A stretch of 64,000 nucleotides of DNA from Taibaiella chishuiensis (GTDB taxonomy: Bacteria; Bacteroidota; Bacteroidia; Chitinophagales; Chitinophagaceae), in assembly GCF_003014535.1 (NCBI RefSeq), contig NZ_PYGD01000008.1, positions 1 to 64,000 of the forward strand, written 5' to 3'. The notes beneath the pieces are model-generated. The model worked only from the letters and a program-made list of their open reading frames with translations. It did no database searches and had not been told where the DNA came from. Each line of letters opens with the position of its first letter. The stretch's first letter is position 1. Shown here piece after piece: positions 54,329-62,967 of the stretch. A program made the position numbers and the translations under genes.

Positions 54329-54657
54329 GGGGGTACGGCTAGCTTTTGTAAGGCCGGCTAGCTGAGGGCCATAACTTTTGCAAAGCCAGCTAACTGGTGA
54401 GATCCTTCGCTTCGCTCAGGATGACAATCGTCCTCTTGGTACGCGATGCTTTACACGTTAATAAAGCCAGCTAACGGATGAGATCCTTCGCGATGCTCAG
54501 GATGACAATCGTCCTCTTGATACTTGATACTTGATACTAAAAAATGAGATCCTTCGCGATGCTCAGGATGACAATTAACCCTCAAATATCTCAATACTCA
54601 CTCCCCAATACTCACTACCCATAACTTAAAATTCAAAACTCAACATTCAAAATTACA
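54329..54657. repeat. intergenic repeat cluster 6
   Basis: Degenerate AAGGCCGGCTAGC modules are followed by three hairpin cores (54402-54422 with loop GAA; 54483-54503 and 54549-54569 with loop ATC). A CTTGATACTTGATACT run and a CTCAATACTCACTC-CCAATACTCAC module come next. A final AT-rich module (54627-54656) ends 2 nt from the rpoN stop. The cluster fills the gap between two convergent genes. Confidence 0.82.
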
Positions 54658-54658
54658 A

Positions 54659-56152
54659 TCACGCTTCTTTGCGCAGGCGGGCTACGGCGATATCCAGTTG
54701 TTCGCGGTATTTGGCAACGGTGCGGCGTGCTACATTATACCCCTGCTCCGATAAAAGCTCCATCAACCGCTCATCCGACAACGGTTTCTTTTTATCTTCC
54801 TGCGCAATCAGGTCGCTCAGTATCCTTTTCACTTCGCGGGTAGATACTTCTTCGCCGCTTTCGTTGACAATAGCTTCGGAGAAAAAGAATTTGAGCAGGT
54901 AGGTACCATACTCGGTCTGCACATATTTACTATTAGCCACCCTCGATATGGTAGAGATATCCATATCCGTACGATCCGCAATATTCTTCAGGATCATGGG
55001 TTTCAGCGAACCTTCATCGCCGGTCAGGAAAAACTCCTTCTGGTAGTTCATAATAGCATTCATCGTAACCAGCAGGGTATGCTGGCGTTGTTTGATCGCA
55101 TCGATAAACCACTTGGCCGAATCTATTTTCTGGCGGATAAACAACAGGGCTTCGCGCTGCTCTTTATTTTTCTTTTGCCCCGAATCATAGGTCTTCAGCA
55201 TTTCCCGGTATCCTTCCGAAATACGCAGTTCAGGCGCATTACGGGCGTTGAGGGTCAGCTCCAGTTCGCCGTTATTGTTGTAGACAAAGAAGTCGGGAAT
55301 AATATAACCGCCCAGTTTATCCGAAGAGGCAAATGCGCTTCCGGGTTTGGGGGTCAGTTTGAGGATAACATTGATCGCGTCGCGGAATTGCTCTTCCGAG
55401 ATCTTCATCCGCTGTTTGATCTTGTCGTAATGTTTACGGGTAAATTCTTCGAAGAAATGATCGAGGATCGTCACGGCGTGTTTTACAGCCGGGTTGGTTT
55501 CTTCGGTCTCCATCTTGTACAGCTGCAACAGCAGGCATTCCTGCAGGTTAGCCGCAGCCACACCCGGCGGATCGAAGTCCTGGATCTTCAGGATCAGTTC
55601 TTTGACCTCCTGTTCGTCGGTAAAGATATTGCGGTTAAAGGCCAGGTCGTCGGCAATGGATATAGCGTCGCGGCGCAGGTAGCCATCGTCGTCGATACTG
55701 CCGATAATCTGTTCGGCAATCTCCTGGCGGCGTTGGTCCAGTTCCAGCATACCGAGTTGGTTGCTCAGGTATTCAGAAAAACTGGTTTCTACTTTTACCG
55801 GTATAGTCCGGGGCTCGTCGTCGTCGTCGTGCCCTTCGTTCAGGTGATAGTCGCTCTGGTTCTCGTTTTCGTCTCTTAAGTAATCGCTTACGTCAATGTT
55901 TTCAAACTCATCGTTTTTCTCATAGTCCTGCTCACCTTCGTCGTTGTTGCTTTCCCCTGTTTGCTCCCTTTCATCCAGCCCGTAAGGATCTGTTTCCGTA
56001 TCAGAGCCTACATCCAGTGCAGGGTTGCCTTCCAGTTCATCTTTAATCCGTTCTTCCAGGTTGGCAGTAGGTACCTGCAGCAGTTTCATAAGCTGAATCT
56101 GCTGGGGTGATAATTTCTGCGTTAATTTCTGTTGCTGTGTCTGTCTTAACAT
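54659..56152 (-). CDS. rpoN: RNA polymerase sigma-54 factor
   Basis: A 497-residue sigma factor. The N-terminal region I (MLRQTQQQKLTQKLSPQQIQLMKLLQVPTANLEERIKDELEGNPAL, in pieces) is the activator-contact segment. A highly acidic region II follows (about 42-95), then the core-binding domain (EIAEQIIGSIDDDGYL), and the RpoN box ARRTVAKYRE near 474-483. ATG 56152 gives the canonical region I; the frame extends 15 codons upstream. It has its own -7/-33 promoter. Confidence 0.96.
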   Translation of the reverse strand: MLRQTQQQKLTQKLSPQQIQLMKLLQVPTANLEERIKDELEGNPALDVGSDTETDPYGLDEREQTGESNNDEGEQDYEKNDEFENIDVSDYLRDENENQSDYHLNEGHDDDDEPRTIPVKVETSFSEYLSNQLGMLELDQRRQEIAEQIIGSIDDDGYLRRDAISIADDLAFNRNIFTDEQEVKELILKIQDFDPPGVAAANLQECLLLQLYKMETEETNPAVKHAVTILDHFFEEFTRKHYDKIKQRMKISEEQFRDAINVILKLTPKPGSAFASSDKLGGYIIPDFFVYNNNGELELTLNARNAPELRISEGYREMLKTYDSGQKKNKEQREALLFIRQKIDSAKWFIDAIKQRQHTLLVTMNAIMNYQKEFFLTGDEGSLKPMILKNIADRTDMDISTISRVANSKYVQTEYGTYLLKFFFSEAIVNESGEEVSTREVKRILSDLIAQEDKKKPLSDERLMELLSEQGYNVARRTVAKYREQLDIAVARLRKEA

Positions 56153-56168
56153 GTTGCGAATCCGTGGG

Positions 56169-56198
56169 CAAAGATAACTTTTCGCGCGGGACCGCAAA
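56169..56198 (-). promoter_or_regulatory. promoter of rpoN
   Basis: Minus-strand TATCTTTG (56169-56176) and TTTG (56195-56198) with an 18-nt spacer lie just upstream of ATG 56152. The spacer is 1-2 nt short of consensus, and the gap to the ATG implies a very short leader. Confidence 0.45.
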
Positions 56199-56222
56199 GC
56201 CGTCCGGCGAAAGAAACATCTA

Positions 56223-57233
56223 TTAAAGCTTCAGCTTTTCCTCGATCAGGTAGTGGTTGCGTTCGGCGGCATTGCGCACGATCAGTTCGGCCACAAAGCC
56301 GGTAAGGAAGAACATGGTGCCCAGTATCATACAGGTTAAGGCGATATAGAAAGGCGGCCTGTTGGACAGGGAGTACCCCTCGAAGATGATGCGCGCCACA
56401 ATCATGTACACCGAGATAATAAAGCCCAGCAGGAAGATAAGCGAGCCCAGCAACCCGAACAGGTGCATCGGCTTTTTACCGAAGCGGCCTACAAACTGTA
56501 CGGTGAGCAGGTCCAGGAAGCCGTTCACGAAACGGTTCCAGCCAAACTTGGAAACCCCGTATTTGCGGGCCTGGTGTTGTACTACTTTCTCCCCGATCTT
56601 ATTGAACCCGGCATTTTTGGCCAGTACAGGGATATAACGGTGCATTTCGCCGTATACTTCCACGCTCTTTACCACGCGGCGCCTGTAGGCTTTAAGGCCG
56701 CAGTTAAAGTCGTTGAGTTGTATGCCGCTCATACCGCGGGTTATCGCATTAAAAAATTTGGAGGGCAGGTTTTTGGTTACGGCGTTATCGTAACGTTTTT
56801 TCTTCCAGCCGCTCACCAGGTCAAAGCCTTCCTGCATCACCATTTCATACAGCCCGGGTATCTCGTCGGGACTATCCTGCAGGTCGGCATCCATGGTGAT
56901 GATCACATCGCCTTTAGCCGCTTTGAAGCCTTCGTTGAGGGCCGCGCTTTTACCATAGTTGCGCTGGAATTTAATGCCTTTGATCAGCGGATTCTGAACA
57001 GACAGCTGCTGGATAATCTGCCAGCTGTTATCGGTACTGCCATCGTCTACAAAGATGATCTCATAGGTAAGCCGGTGCGCTATCGCAACCCGGTCTATCC
57101 ATGCTGACAGCTCAGGGAGCGATTCCTCTTCGTTAAGCAAAGGAATGACCAATGATATGCAGGGCGCATGATTTGCCTGTTCCGGTCTTTCCGGAGCCAC
57201 ATGCTCCTGGATATCAGTATGGGAAGAATTCAC
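56223..57233 (-). CDS. family 2 glycosyltransferase (dolichyl-phosphate mannosyltransferase-like)
   Basis: A 336-residue membrane GT2 that transfers a sugar to a polyprenyl phosphate. It has the nucleotide-binding part VIPLLNEEESLPEL and DDGSTDNS, then DADLQDSPDEIP (DxD), and the acceptor region FNCGLKAYRR. Two membrane segments lie at about 245-268 and 288-318. It is related to GtrB/ArnC/DPM1 enzymes and may supply a lipid-linked sugar for envelope polymers. It lies between rpoN and the DUF4199 gene, 30 nt apart from the latter. Confidence 0.92.
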   Translation of the reverse strand: MNSSHTDIQEHVAPERPEQANHAPCISLVIPLLNEEESLPELSAWIDRVAIAHRLTYEIIFVDDGSTDNSWQIIQQLSVQNPLIKGIKFQRNYGKSAALNEGFKAAKGDVIITMDADLQDSPDEIPGLYEMVMQEGFDLVSGWKKKRYDNAVTKNLPSKFFNAITRGMSGIQLNDFNCGLKAYRRRVVKSVEVYGEMHRYIPVLAKNAGFNKIGEKVVQHQARKYGVSKFGWNRFVNGFLDLLTVQFVGRFGKKPMHLFGLLGSLIFLLGFIISVYMIVARIIFEGYSLSNRPPFYIALTCMILGTMFFLTGFVAELIVRNAAERNHYLIEEKLKL

Positions 57234-57263
57234 TTGGTTAAATTGCGGTGGTTAGTTAAAAAC

Positions 57264-57806
57264 TTAAATTTTAATATTATCGAAATCGGACGCCGGCCGT
57301 TGCTTCTTCATCACAAAGGCAACGATCAGCCCCACGATGCTGTCGATGATGATCGCCTGGCAGAACCCGAGCATCACGGTACTGAAACTGGTTTGTTTCT
57401 GGCCGCTGAGCTTGGTCCTCATCTCCTCCATCTGCGCCTCGGGCAATTTCATCTTTTCCATCCACTCCTCGGTGTTCTGTATAAAACGTTCGATATAAGT
57501 AGGGTCGATAACGGTCAGGTAAATATAGTTAAAAAGGGAATAACAAACTTCCGCGATCAGGATTACGATAAATATAGTCTGGAACAGTTGTTTGATATCG
57601 GCATATCCCCCGAGTTCTTTTTTACGGTAATTAGCGGCTACCACAAAGAAAACGACCAGGACAAGATACGACAGGAAAGCCACAACGCCCAGGGAAAGCG
57701 GGTTTACGCCAAAAAACATATACCGTAATACCAGCAGCAGGATATACGTGATGCCGGCTGCGATGCCAAATTTTACACCGGTCGCGAAATTGGAGGTTCC
57801 ATTCAT
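57264..57806 (-). CDS. DUF4199 family membrane protein
   Basis: A 180-residue inner-membrane protein with four hydrophobic segments (FGIAAGITYILLLVLRYMFF; VVAFLSYLVLVVFFVVAANY; FQTIFIVILIAEVCYSLFNYIYL; IIIDSIVGLIVAFVM). It shows the DUF4199 layout, with a soluble helical stretch (EEWMEKMKLPEAQMEEMRTKL) between helices three and four. Function is unknown. It sits between pyrC-like (25 nt upstream) and the glycosyltransferase, so the three may be one transcript. Confidence 0.85.
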   Translation of the reverse strand: MNGTSNFATGVKFGIAAGITYILLLVLRYMFFGVNPLSLGVVAFLSYLVLVVFFVVAANYRKKELGGYADIKQLFQTIFIVILIAEVCYSLFNYIYLTVIDPTYIERFIQNTEEWMEKMKLPEAQMEEMRTKLSGQKQTSFSTVMLGFCQAIIIDSIVGLIVAFVMKKQRPASDFDNIKI

Positions 57807-57830
57807 AAGTTAAGAAAAATCAGGTATGAA

Positions 57831-59060
57831 TTAATAAGTTTTACCGGTCAGTGTTTTACCGATCCAGGGCGAATTGATACCTACCGTCTGCTTGTTGGCT
57901 TCGGTATAGGTCCAGGTGGCCGCCGTATCGAAAACGGTGAGCCGCGCTGCAGCGCCTTCGGCGATAACCGGGGTCTGCAGACCGAATATTTTACGGGCAT
58001 TGAGCGACAACAATTCTACCCAGCGTGCCGGTTCTATTTTAGGCGCAGCCTCCAGCAACATAGCCAGGCAGGTTTCCTGGCCGGCCATACCCGGTTGCGC
58101 ATATTCAAATTCTTTGGCTTTGGCATCCCATTCCTGCGGCCGGTGGTGCGTGGCGATACAGTCGATGGTACCGTCGCTCAGCGCTTTTACGAGCAGCTTC
58201 CTTTCCGCTTCGGTACGCAGCGGCGGCTCTACTTTGTACACGCTGTCGTATCCCTTCAGTTTTTCGTCGGTAAACAGCAGGTGGTAAGGCGTTACGGAAC
58301 AGGTAATATCCAATCCCTCTTTCTTGGCTGCCCTGATCAGGGCCAGCGACTCCGGCGTGCTTACACCCGAGAAGTGGAGCCTGGAGCCGGTATACCGTAC
58401 CAGTTCGATATCGCGGTGTACGATTAGGCTTTCGGCAATACCCGGTATACCGGGCATACCCAGCCGTACCGATTGCTCACCTTCGTGCATCAGGCCGCCG
58501 GCAGACAGCGAAGCCTGTACGGGTAATTGTACGATGATGCCGTTAAAGGCTTTTACATACTCCAGGGCTTTGAGCATCAGGCCCGCGTGCTGCACCGGGT
58601 GCCAGCCATCGCTGAACCCTATAGCGCCGGAATGATGCATATCCATCATTTCGGCCAGCTCTTTGCCTTCGGTATTTTTAGATATAGCGCCCAGCACATG
58701 CAGACCGGCTTTATGACCGGCGCTTTTATGCTGTACATATTCCAGTATGGATTTGGTACCGATTACCGGCAGGGTATTGGGTACGATCAGCACATCGGTG
58801 AAACCGCCTGCTGCTGCCGCATTCAGACCGGAGGAAATCGTTTCTTTCTGCTCGTAGCCCGGATCGCAGTAATCGGCCAGCACATCCACCCATCCCGGGC
58901 TTACATACAAGGCCTCGCCTTCAATTACTTTATCGGCTTTATCGGTCAGCTTTTTGCCTATAGCGGCTATAGTTCCTTTACGGATCAGGATATCAGATTG
59001 CTTCCCGTTTAACGGCGATTGCGGATCTAATACAGTAGCATTTTTGATTAAGAGAGACAT
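57831..59060 (-). CDS. dihydroorotase homologue lacking the metal-binding residues (probable pseudoenzyme)
   Basis: A 409-residue amidohydrolase-fold protein aligned over its full length to class I dihydroorotases (VSPGWVDV, AAAAGGFTDVLIVPNT, GSRLHFSGVST, DGTIDCIAT). The catalytic ligands are gone. The HxH after strand 1 reads DVLADYCDPG (59-68). The His of the HVST block is replaced (HFSGVST, 229-235). The metal-proximal TPHHL-type block reads TPYHLL. The Asp of TDHAP is His (THHRP, 304-308). Such inactive homologues can serve as structural partners of aspartate transcarbamoylase in other bacteria. Here that role is inference, as no pyrB is nearby. Confidence 0.88.
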   Translation of the reverse strand: MSLLIKNATVLDPQSPLNGKQSDILIRKGTIAAIGKKLTDKADKVIEGEALYVSPGWVDVLADYCDPGYEQKETISSGLNAAAAGGFTDVLIVPNTLPVIGTKSILEYVQHKSAGHKAGLHVLGAISKNTEGKELAEMMDMHHSGAIGFSDGWHPVQHAGLMLKALEYVKAFNGIIVQLPVQASLSAGGLMHEGEQSVRLGMPGIPGIAESLIVHRDIELVRYTGSRLHFSGVSTPESLALIRAAKKEGLDITCSVTPYHLLFTDEKLKGYDSVYKVEPPLRTEAERKLLVKALSDGTIDCIATHHRPQEWDAKAKEFEYAQPGMAGQETCLAMLLEAAPKIEPARWVELLSLNARKIFGLQTPVIAEGAAARLTVFDTAATWTYTEANKQTVGINSPWIGKTLTGKTY

Positions 59061-59068
59061 ACGAAGCG

Positions 59069-59076
59069 CAAAAATA
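59069..59076 (-). promoter_or_regulatory. possible -7 element of the dihydroorotase-like gene
   Basis: Minus-strand TATTTTTG, an exact TAnnTTTG match, lies 8 nt before the ATG. Too close for a normal leader, so weak. Confidence 0.25.
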
Positions 59077-59157
59077 TAAAAAGCGGCCGGTAATATCTGA
59101 TATAAATATTTTTAACAAATAATACTTCATACCCTGCCCTGCCACCGCTCCGGGCGC

Positions 59158-62100
59158 TTATAATATGGCCCTGATGCTCATCCTGCCGGTATGTACCACC
59201 GGGTTATCGCCCGGCTTACGGCCTTCATATTCGAGCGATATCTCTATGCCCTTGCTCAACCGCCGTTCCCAGTTGAGGTACCAAAGCCAGTTGGTGCCCT
59301 GCTGCAGGGCGTCGAGCATTACAAAAGACAGCGGCGTATTGGGAGCGCCATCGTAGCGGATATTGGCATAAGTAGCCCGGGCCTGTACCGTGCCTGAAGC
59401 GGCAAAGCTGAGCCGCGACTCGAGGCCCAGCGACTGGATCACGGCCTTTTCGCTGCCATAAAGCGCATTATTGCGGCGATCGTCCAGTTTGTAGCTGAGC
59501 GACAGGCGCAGCGCCGATTGCAACAGCCAGGTGAGCGAAGGTTCCAGGCTGTTGATGGCTACTTTATACGTGCGGCCGTCGTTGAGCGCCGAGCGATAGC
59601 CCCGGCTGCCGGTCTGGGCCTGCAGGTTGCCGGTAAGGCTGCGTACAAAGGTCCAGCGCAGCTTGCCCACATGCCGCTGCTGGTCGTTGCCTTCCAGGCC
59701 GTAGGTCAGCAACGACTTGCCTGCATTATGCGAAAACGTATAATCCATACCCCATACCGCGCTGCTGCGGTTAAAGAAAAAGGTGTTGCTGATGGTGGTC
59801 AGGCTGGCGATAACCGAGGTATCGTTTATACTCCTGGTAAAGGGGTTGAACGACTGGAGGCCGGCATTGGCCAGCGCCCGGTTGTTGATCTGCAGCGAGA
59901 GCTGGTCGGAAAAGCGGCCCAGCAGCTTTTGCCAGCCTTTACGGTCTCTTTTACGCGCCCACAGCTGCTCCGGGCTGAATTGCAGGGCATAGTTCAGGAT
60001 CACGTAATTGACTTTTATATACGCGTTCGTAGGGGTAACAATGCGGATGTATTTACGCTGATCGGGATACAGCGCCAGTTCAAATTCGTTGGCCTGCTGT
60101 ACGCCATCGCCGTTATAATCGATCCACATATACACGCCCTGCCCGGTGGGCACCTCTACATAGGTGTATTCCCTTTTCTGCTCCTGGCCCGAGCCCACTT
60201 CGAACAACAGGGAAGGCACCAGGAAGCCTTTGCGGATATTACCGTTGTATTCCAGCCGGCCCAATACGCTTTCGCCCCCCTCGGGGCCCTGTACCGGCAG
60301 GTTGTTGGCCATCAGTTTGCGATAGGCGCCGGTAAACATGATCTGGTGGTTCTTGATCTGGTAAAACCCTAATTTGGCATCGATCGTATGGCCTTTGTTT
60401 TGCTGTTCGAAATGATCGCCCACCACCACATCGTCCTTACGGATCACGTAATTCAGTTCCAGCCTGGTTTTCCGGTCTTCGCGGGTACGGGCGTAAAAGG
60501 TCAGGATGTCGAATGCATAAGAAGACAGGGCCAGGTTATTGGTAAGGGCATCCCGTATGGCATTGTGCTCCTGTTCGTACCGTGCGCCCAGGGTCAGGTA
60601 AAGCACTTTCGGCATCGTTTTTTCGAGGAAGACCGAGGGCCGGAAATACGCGCTTTTCTGCAGGGAGGAACTGGCGTTCATCAGGTTAAAGGTAGCGCCG
60701 CCCTTTACATTGTTGCGTTCGTACAACAACGATACGATATTACGGTTGGCCTTGTAATCGGCCCCGCGCTGGTACCAGGTCAGGTTGTATTTAACGCTGC
60801 CCAGCTTTTCCTGCTTCAGTTCGGTGGCATAGGTCACCAGGTGCTCATCTTCCGGTATCACATCGGTGCCCAGGTTCCAGTCCCTGGCAAACTCCACATT
60901 CCGGTAAGGGGCTATGGCCTTAAAGCGGCTTTGCACCAGCTCGTACGACAGTTGGTTGCTCCAGCTCAGGCTTTGGCGTTGCGCGGAGTCCTTTTTGCCG
61001 AAGTACCGGCGCTCGTCGTACTGCGCCCTGCCCGAAAAGCCCCAGTGTTTGTCCTTATCGAGATCGGAAAACAAGTTGGGCGCATAATTGCTGGCCGCCA
61101 GTTCCACGGTTACTTTTTTCAGCGAGTCGACCTGGTAGGTAGTACCCAGGGTAAAAAGCTGTTGTTTTTTGGGGGTAATCAGCAATACTACGGGTTCGTA
61201 ACTGCCAACGGGCACCCCGTTTAGCGGCGCGATCCAGCTGTAGGAGCGGCCATTGGTATTGGTACCCGAAATGATATAGTTGCCCTTGCCTTCGCCCACA
61301 AAAGAGAAACTGAGTGCGTAGCGTGCACTGTCTTTGTTGGTGGAGTAAACAAATACCGAATCATATAAAACACCGTTTACCGTAGTATCCACGAGCTTGT
61401 ACAAGATCTTGCTGGCAGAGAAGGTATCTTCGGTAATGACCCGGTAAAAAGCCTGGTCGATATTGTCGCCGATGCCTGCCAGGAAACGTTTCTGGTCGCC
61501 GTTCAGCGATTGGGTATAAGGCTGGTTCTTGGCATCCTGGTTGGAATAACCGTTAAACCGGAAATTCCACTTTTTACCTACCTGCAATTCGTCGTAGACA
61601 TAGATCAGGGTATTGAGGTAGTTGCGGTCCTGGTATTCGAACTCCACCTGTATACGCTTGTCTTTGGTAATCAGTTGCCGCGGCATAAAGGTAACCTCGG
61701 CGGTATTGTAATTGATCACGTAATCCCGGTCCTCGCCGCGTTCCAGCAGCAGGCCGTCGATATACACTTTTTCGGTTCCGGCCAGCACGATAAAGAACTG
61801 CTCGCCGTTATTACCGGTAAGTTTATAAGGCCCCTGGTTGCCCTCCGAACCCTGGAAAATGTTACGGGCAAACTGTCCCTTGGCGATAGAACCGCTCAGG
61901 CCCAGCTTGTTTTTTACATTGCCGCCAATGGGGAACTCAGTCTGGTACATCAGCCCCTGTACCCTTTTGTTGAAGTTGATAAAATAACTGTTGGGCCGGT
62001 CGAGGTTGTAATCGCCCGCGGTGAGTTTATGTTTTCCTTTTTCGAAGGTGATATAGATGCGGTCGAACTCCTGCAACCGCTGGGTATTGCCATCGGGCTG

Positions 62101-62673
62101 CACGGGTACGTTATTGTCGGTAATGGCGGCTTCGATACGCACACTGTCCAGGATATAACCGTTCAGCTGCAGGTTCAGGTTGGAGTTGAGCGATACATCC
62201 TGGCTGTTGCCGATGGTAAGACTACGGCCATAGGAACCGTTGTAGTCGATGCTGTTGAAATTAACGAAACCCCGGCTGAAGCTATCGCCCAGGGTATAGG
62301 TGTATACCGGGAACCCGATATTCGAATCTACGAGATTGCCCCTTTTATGACTTCGTTTATTGGTAAACGAAAAAGGCAGTACCCGGTACCGCAGGTAAAG
62401 CGTATCGAGGGCCGGCCGGTTCTTTTTCCATACCAGCAAGGCTTTTTCGGGGTAAAAGGTATACAACGAATCGGGTACATTACGGATGCTGAGGCTGCCT
62501 GCCGCTATCGACAAGGTATCGACCAGCAGCGAGTCGCCTTTGCCCGCAACCAGGCTCCGGTTACGGATATTGGAAGGCAACAGCATGTTGTCCTTACCCT
62601 GCGAGCGGCCTGTATAGGCGCAAAGTAACAAACATGCTGCAATAAGAATCCGATATATAATTCTGTAGTACAA
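59158..62673 (-). CDS. large outer-membrane beta-barrel-like protein of unknown function
   Basis: A very large exported protein, about 1171 residues from TTG 62673 (signal YYRIIYRILIAACLLLCAYTGRSQ). ATG codons at 62826 and 62817 are alternatives but precede the signal by about 50 residues. The N-terminal third has beta-domain text (VNFNSIDYNGSYGRSLTIGNSQDVSLNSNLNLQLNGYI, in pieces; LTAGDYNLDRPNSYFINFNKRVQG). Alternating hydrophobic strands and a terminal Tyr/Arg-rich region follow (ISLEYEGRKPGDNPVVHTGRMSIRAIL, in pieces), as in outer-membrane barrels. A Ca-binding-like DYNGDGVQQANEFE occurs near residue 930. Length and layout resemble no family I can name. Confidence 0.72.
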   Translation of the reverse strand: MYYRIIYRILIAACLLLCAYTGRSQGKDNMLLPSNIRNRSLVAGKGDSLLVDTLSIAAGSLSIRNVPDSLYTFYPEKALLVWKKNRPALDTLYLRYRVLPFSFTNKRSHKRGNLVDSNIGFPVYTYTLGDSFSRGFVNFNSIDYNGSYGRSLTIGNSQDVSLNSNLNLQLNGYILDSVRIEAAITDNNVPVQPDGNTQRLQEFDRIYITFEKGKHKLTAGDYNLDRPNSYFINFNKRVQGLMYQTEFPIGGNVKNKLGLSGSIAKGQFARNIFQGSEGNQGPYKLTGNNGEQFFIVLAGTEKVYIDGLLLERGEDRDYVINYNTAEVTFMPRQLITKDKRIQVEFEYQDRNYLNTLIYVYDELQVGKKWNFRFNGYSNQDAKNQPYTQSLNGDQKRFLAGIGDNIDQAFYRVITEDTFSASKILYKLVDTTVNGVLYDSVFVYSTNKDSARYALSFSFVGEGKGNYIISGTNTNGRSYSWIAPLNGVPVGSYEPVVLLITPKKQQLFTLGTTYQVDSLKKVTVELAASNYAPNLFSDLDKDKHWGFSGRAQYDERRYFGKKDSAQRQSLSWSNQLSYELVQSRFKAIAPYRNVEFARDWNLGTDVIPEDEHLVTYATELKQEKLGSVKYNLTWYQRGADYKANRNIVSLLYERNNVKGGATFNLMNASSSLQKSAYFRPSVFLEKTMPKVLYLTLGARYEQEHNAIRDALTNNLALSSYAFDILTFYARTREDRKTRLELNYVIRKDDVVVGDHFEQQNKGHTIDAKLGFYQIKNHQIMFTGAYRKLMANNLPVQGPEGGESVLGRLEYNGNIRKGFLVPSLLFEVGSGQEQKREYTYVEVPTGQGVYMWIDYNGDGVQQANEFELALYPDQRKYIRIVTPTNAYIKVNYVILNYALQFSPEQLWARKRDRKGWQKLLGRFSDQLSLQINNRALANAGLQSFNPFTRSINDTSVIASLTTISNTFFFNRSSAVWGMDYTFSHNAGKSLLTYGLEGNDQQRHVGKLRWTFVRSLTGNLQAQTGSRGYRSALNDGRTYKVAINSLEPSLTWLLQSALRLSLSYKLDDRRNNALYGSEKAVIQSLGLESRLSFAASGTVQARATYANIRYDGAPNTPLSFVMLDALQQGTNWLWYLNWERRLSKGIEISLEYEGRKPGDNPVVHTGRMSIRAIL

Positions 62674-62853
62674 GTAAAACAGCTGCAATATTAACGGGAA
62701 AAACAGGAAAATATTCCTAATGGCGCCGGCTTCCGGCCAAAAGCAGGGGGCCGGCCGGATATGCAGAGATATAATAATTTTCAGGCATAAAGCCTGCGAA
62801 CCCTGGCCTGTGGCCATAAAAGCCATAAAAATATATCAAATTACCTTTTTCGA

Positions 62854-62885
62854 TTGTGATTGTGCAGGCATTTACGTTAACTTTG
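62854..62885 (+). promoter_or_regulatory. promoter of sucA
   Basis: TAACTTTG (62878-62885) is an exact -7 match. TTG (62854-62856) lies 21 nt upstream as the -33 element (ATTG, one base off). The leader to ATG 62968 would be about 75 nt. Confidence 0.55.
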
Positions 62886-62967
62886 TACGCTGTCCGGCAA
62901 ATCTTTGATTTCCGGCATTCAAACAGCATCTGTTATATTTTAATCAATAGTTTTTTACTTAAACGGA

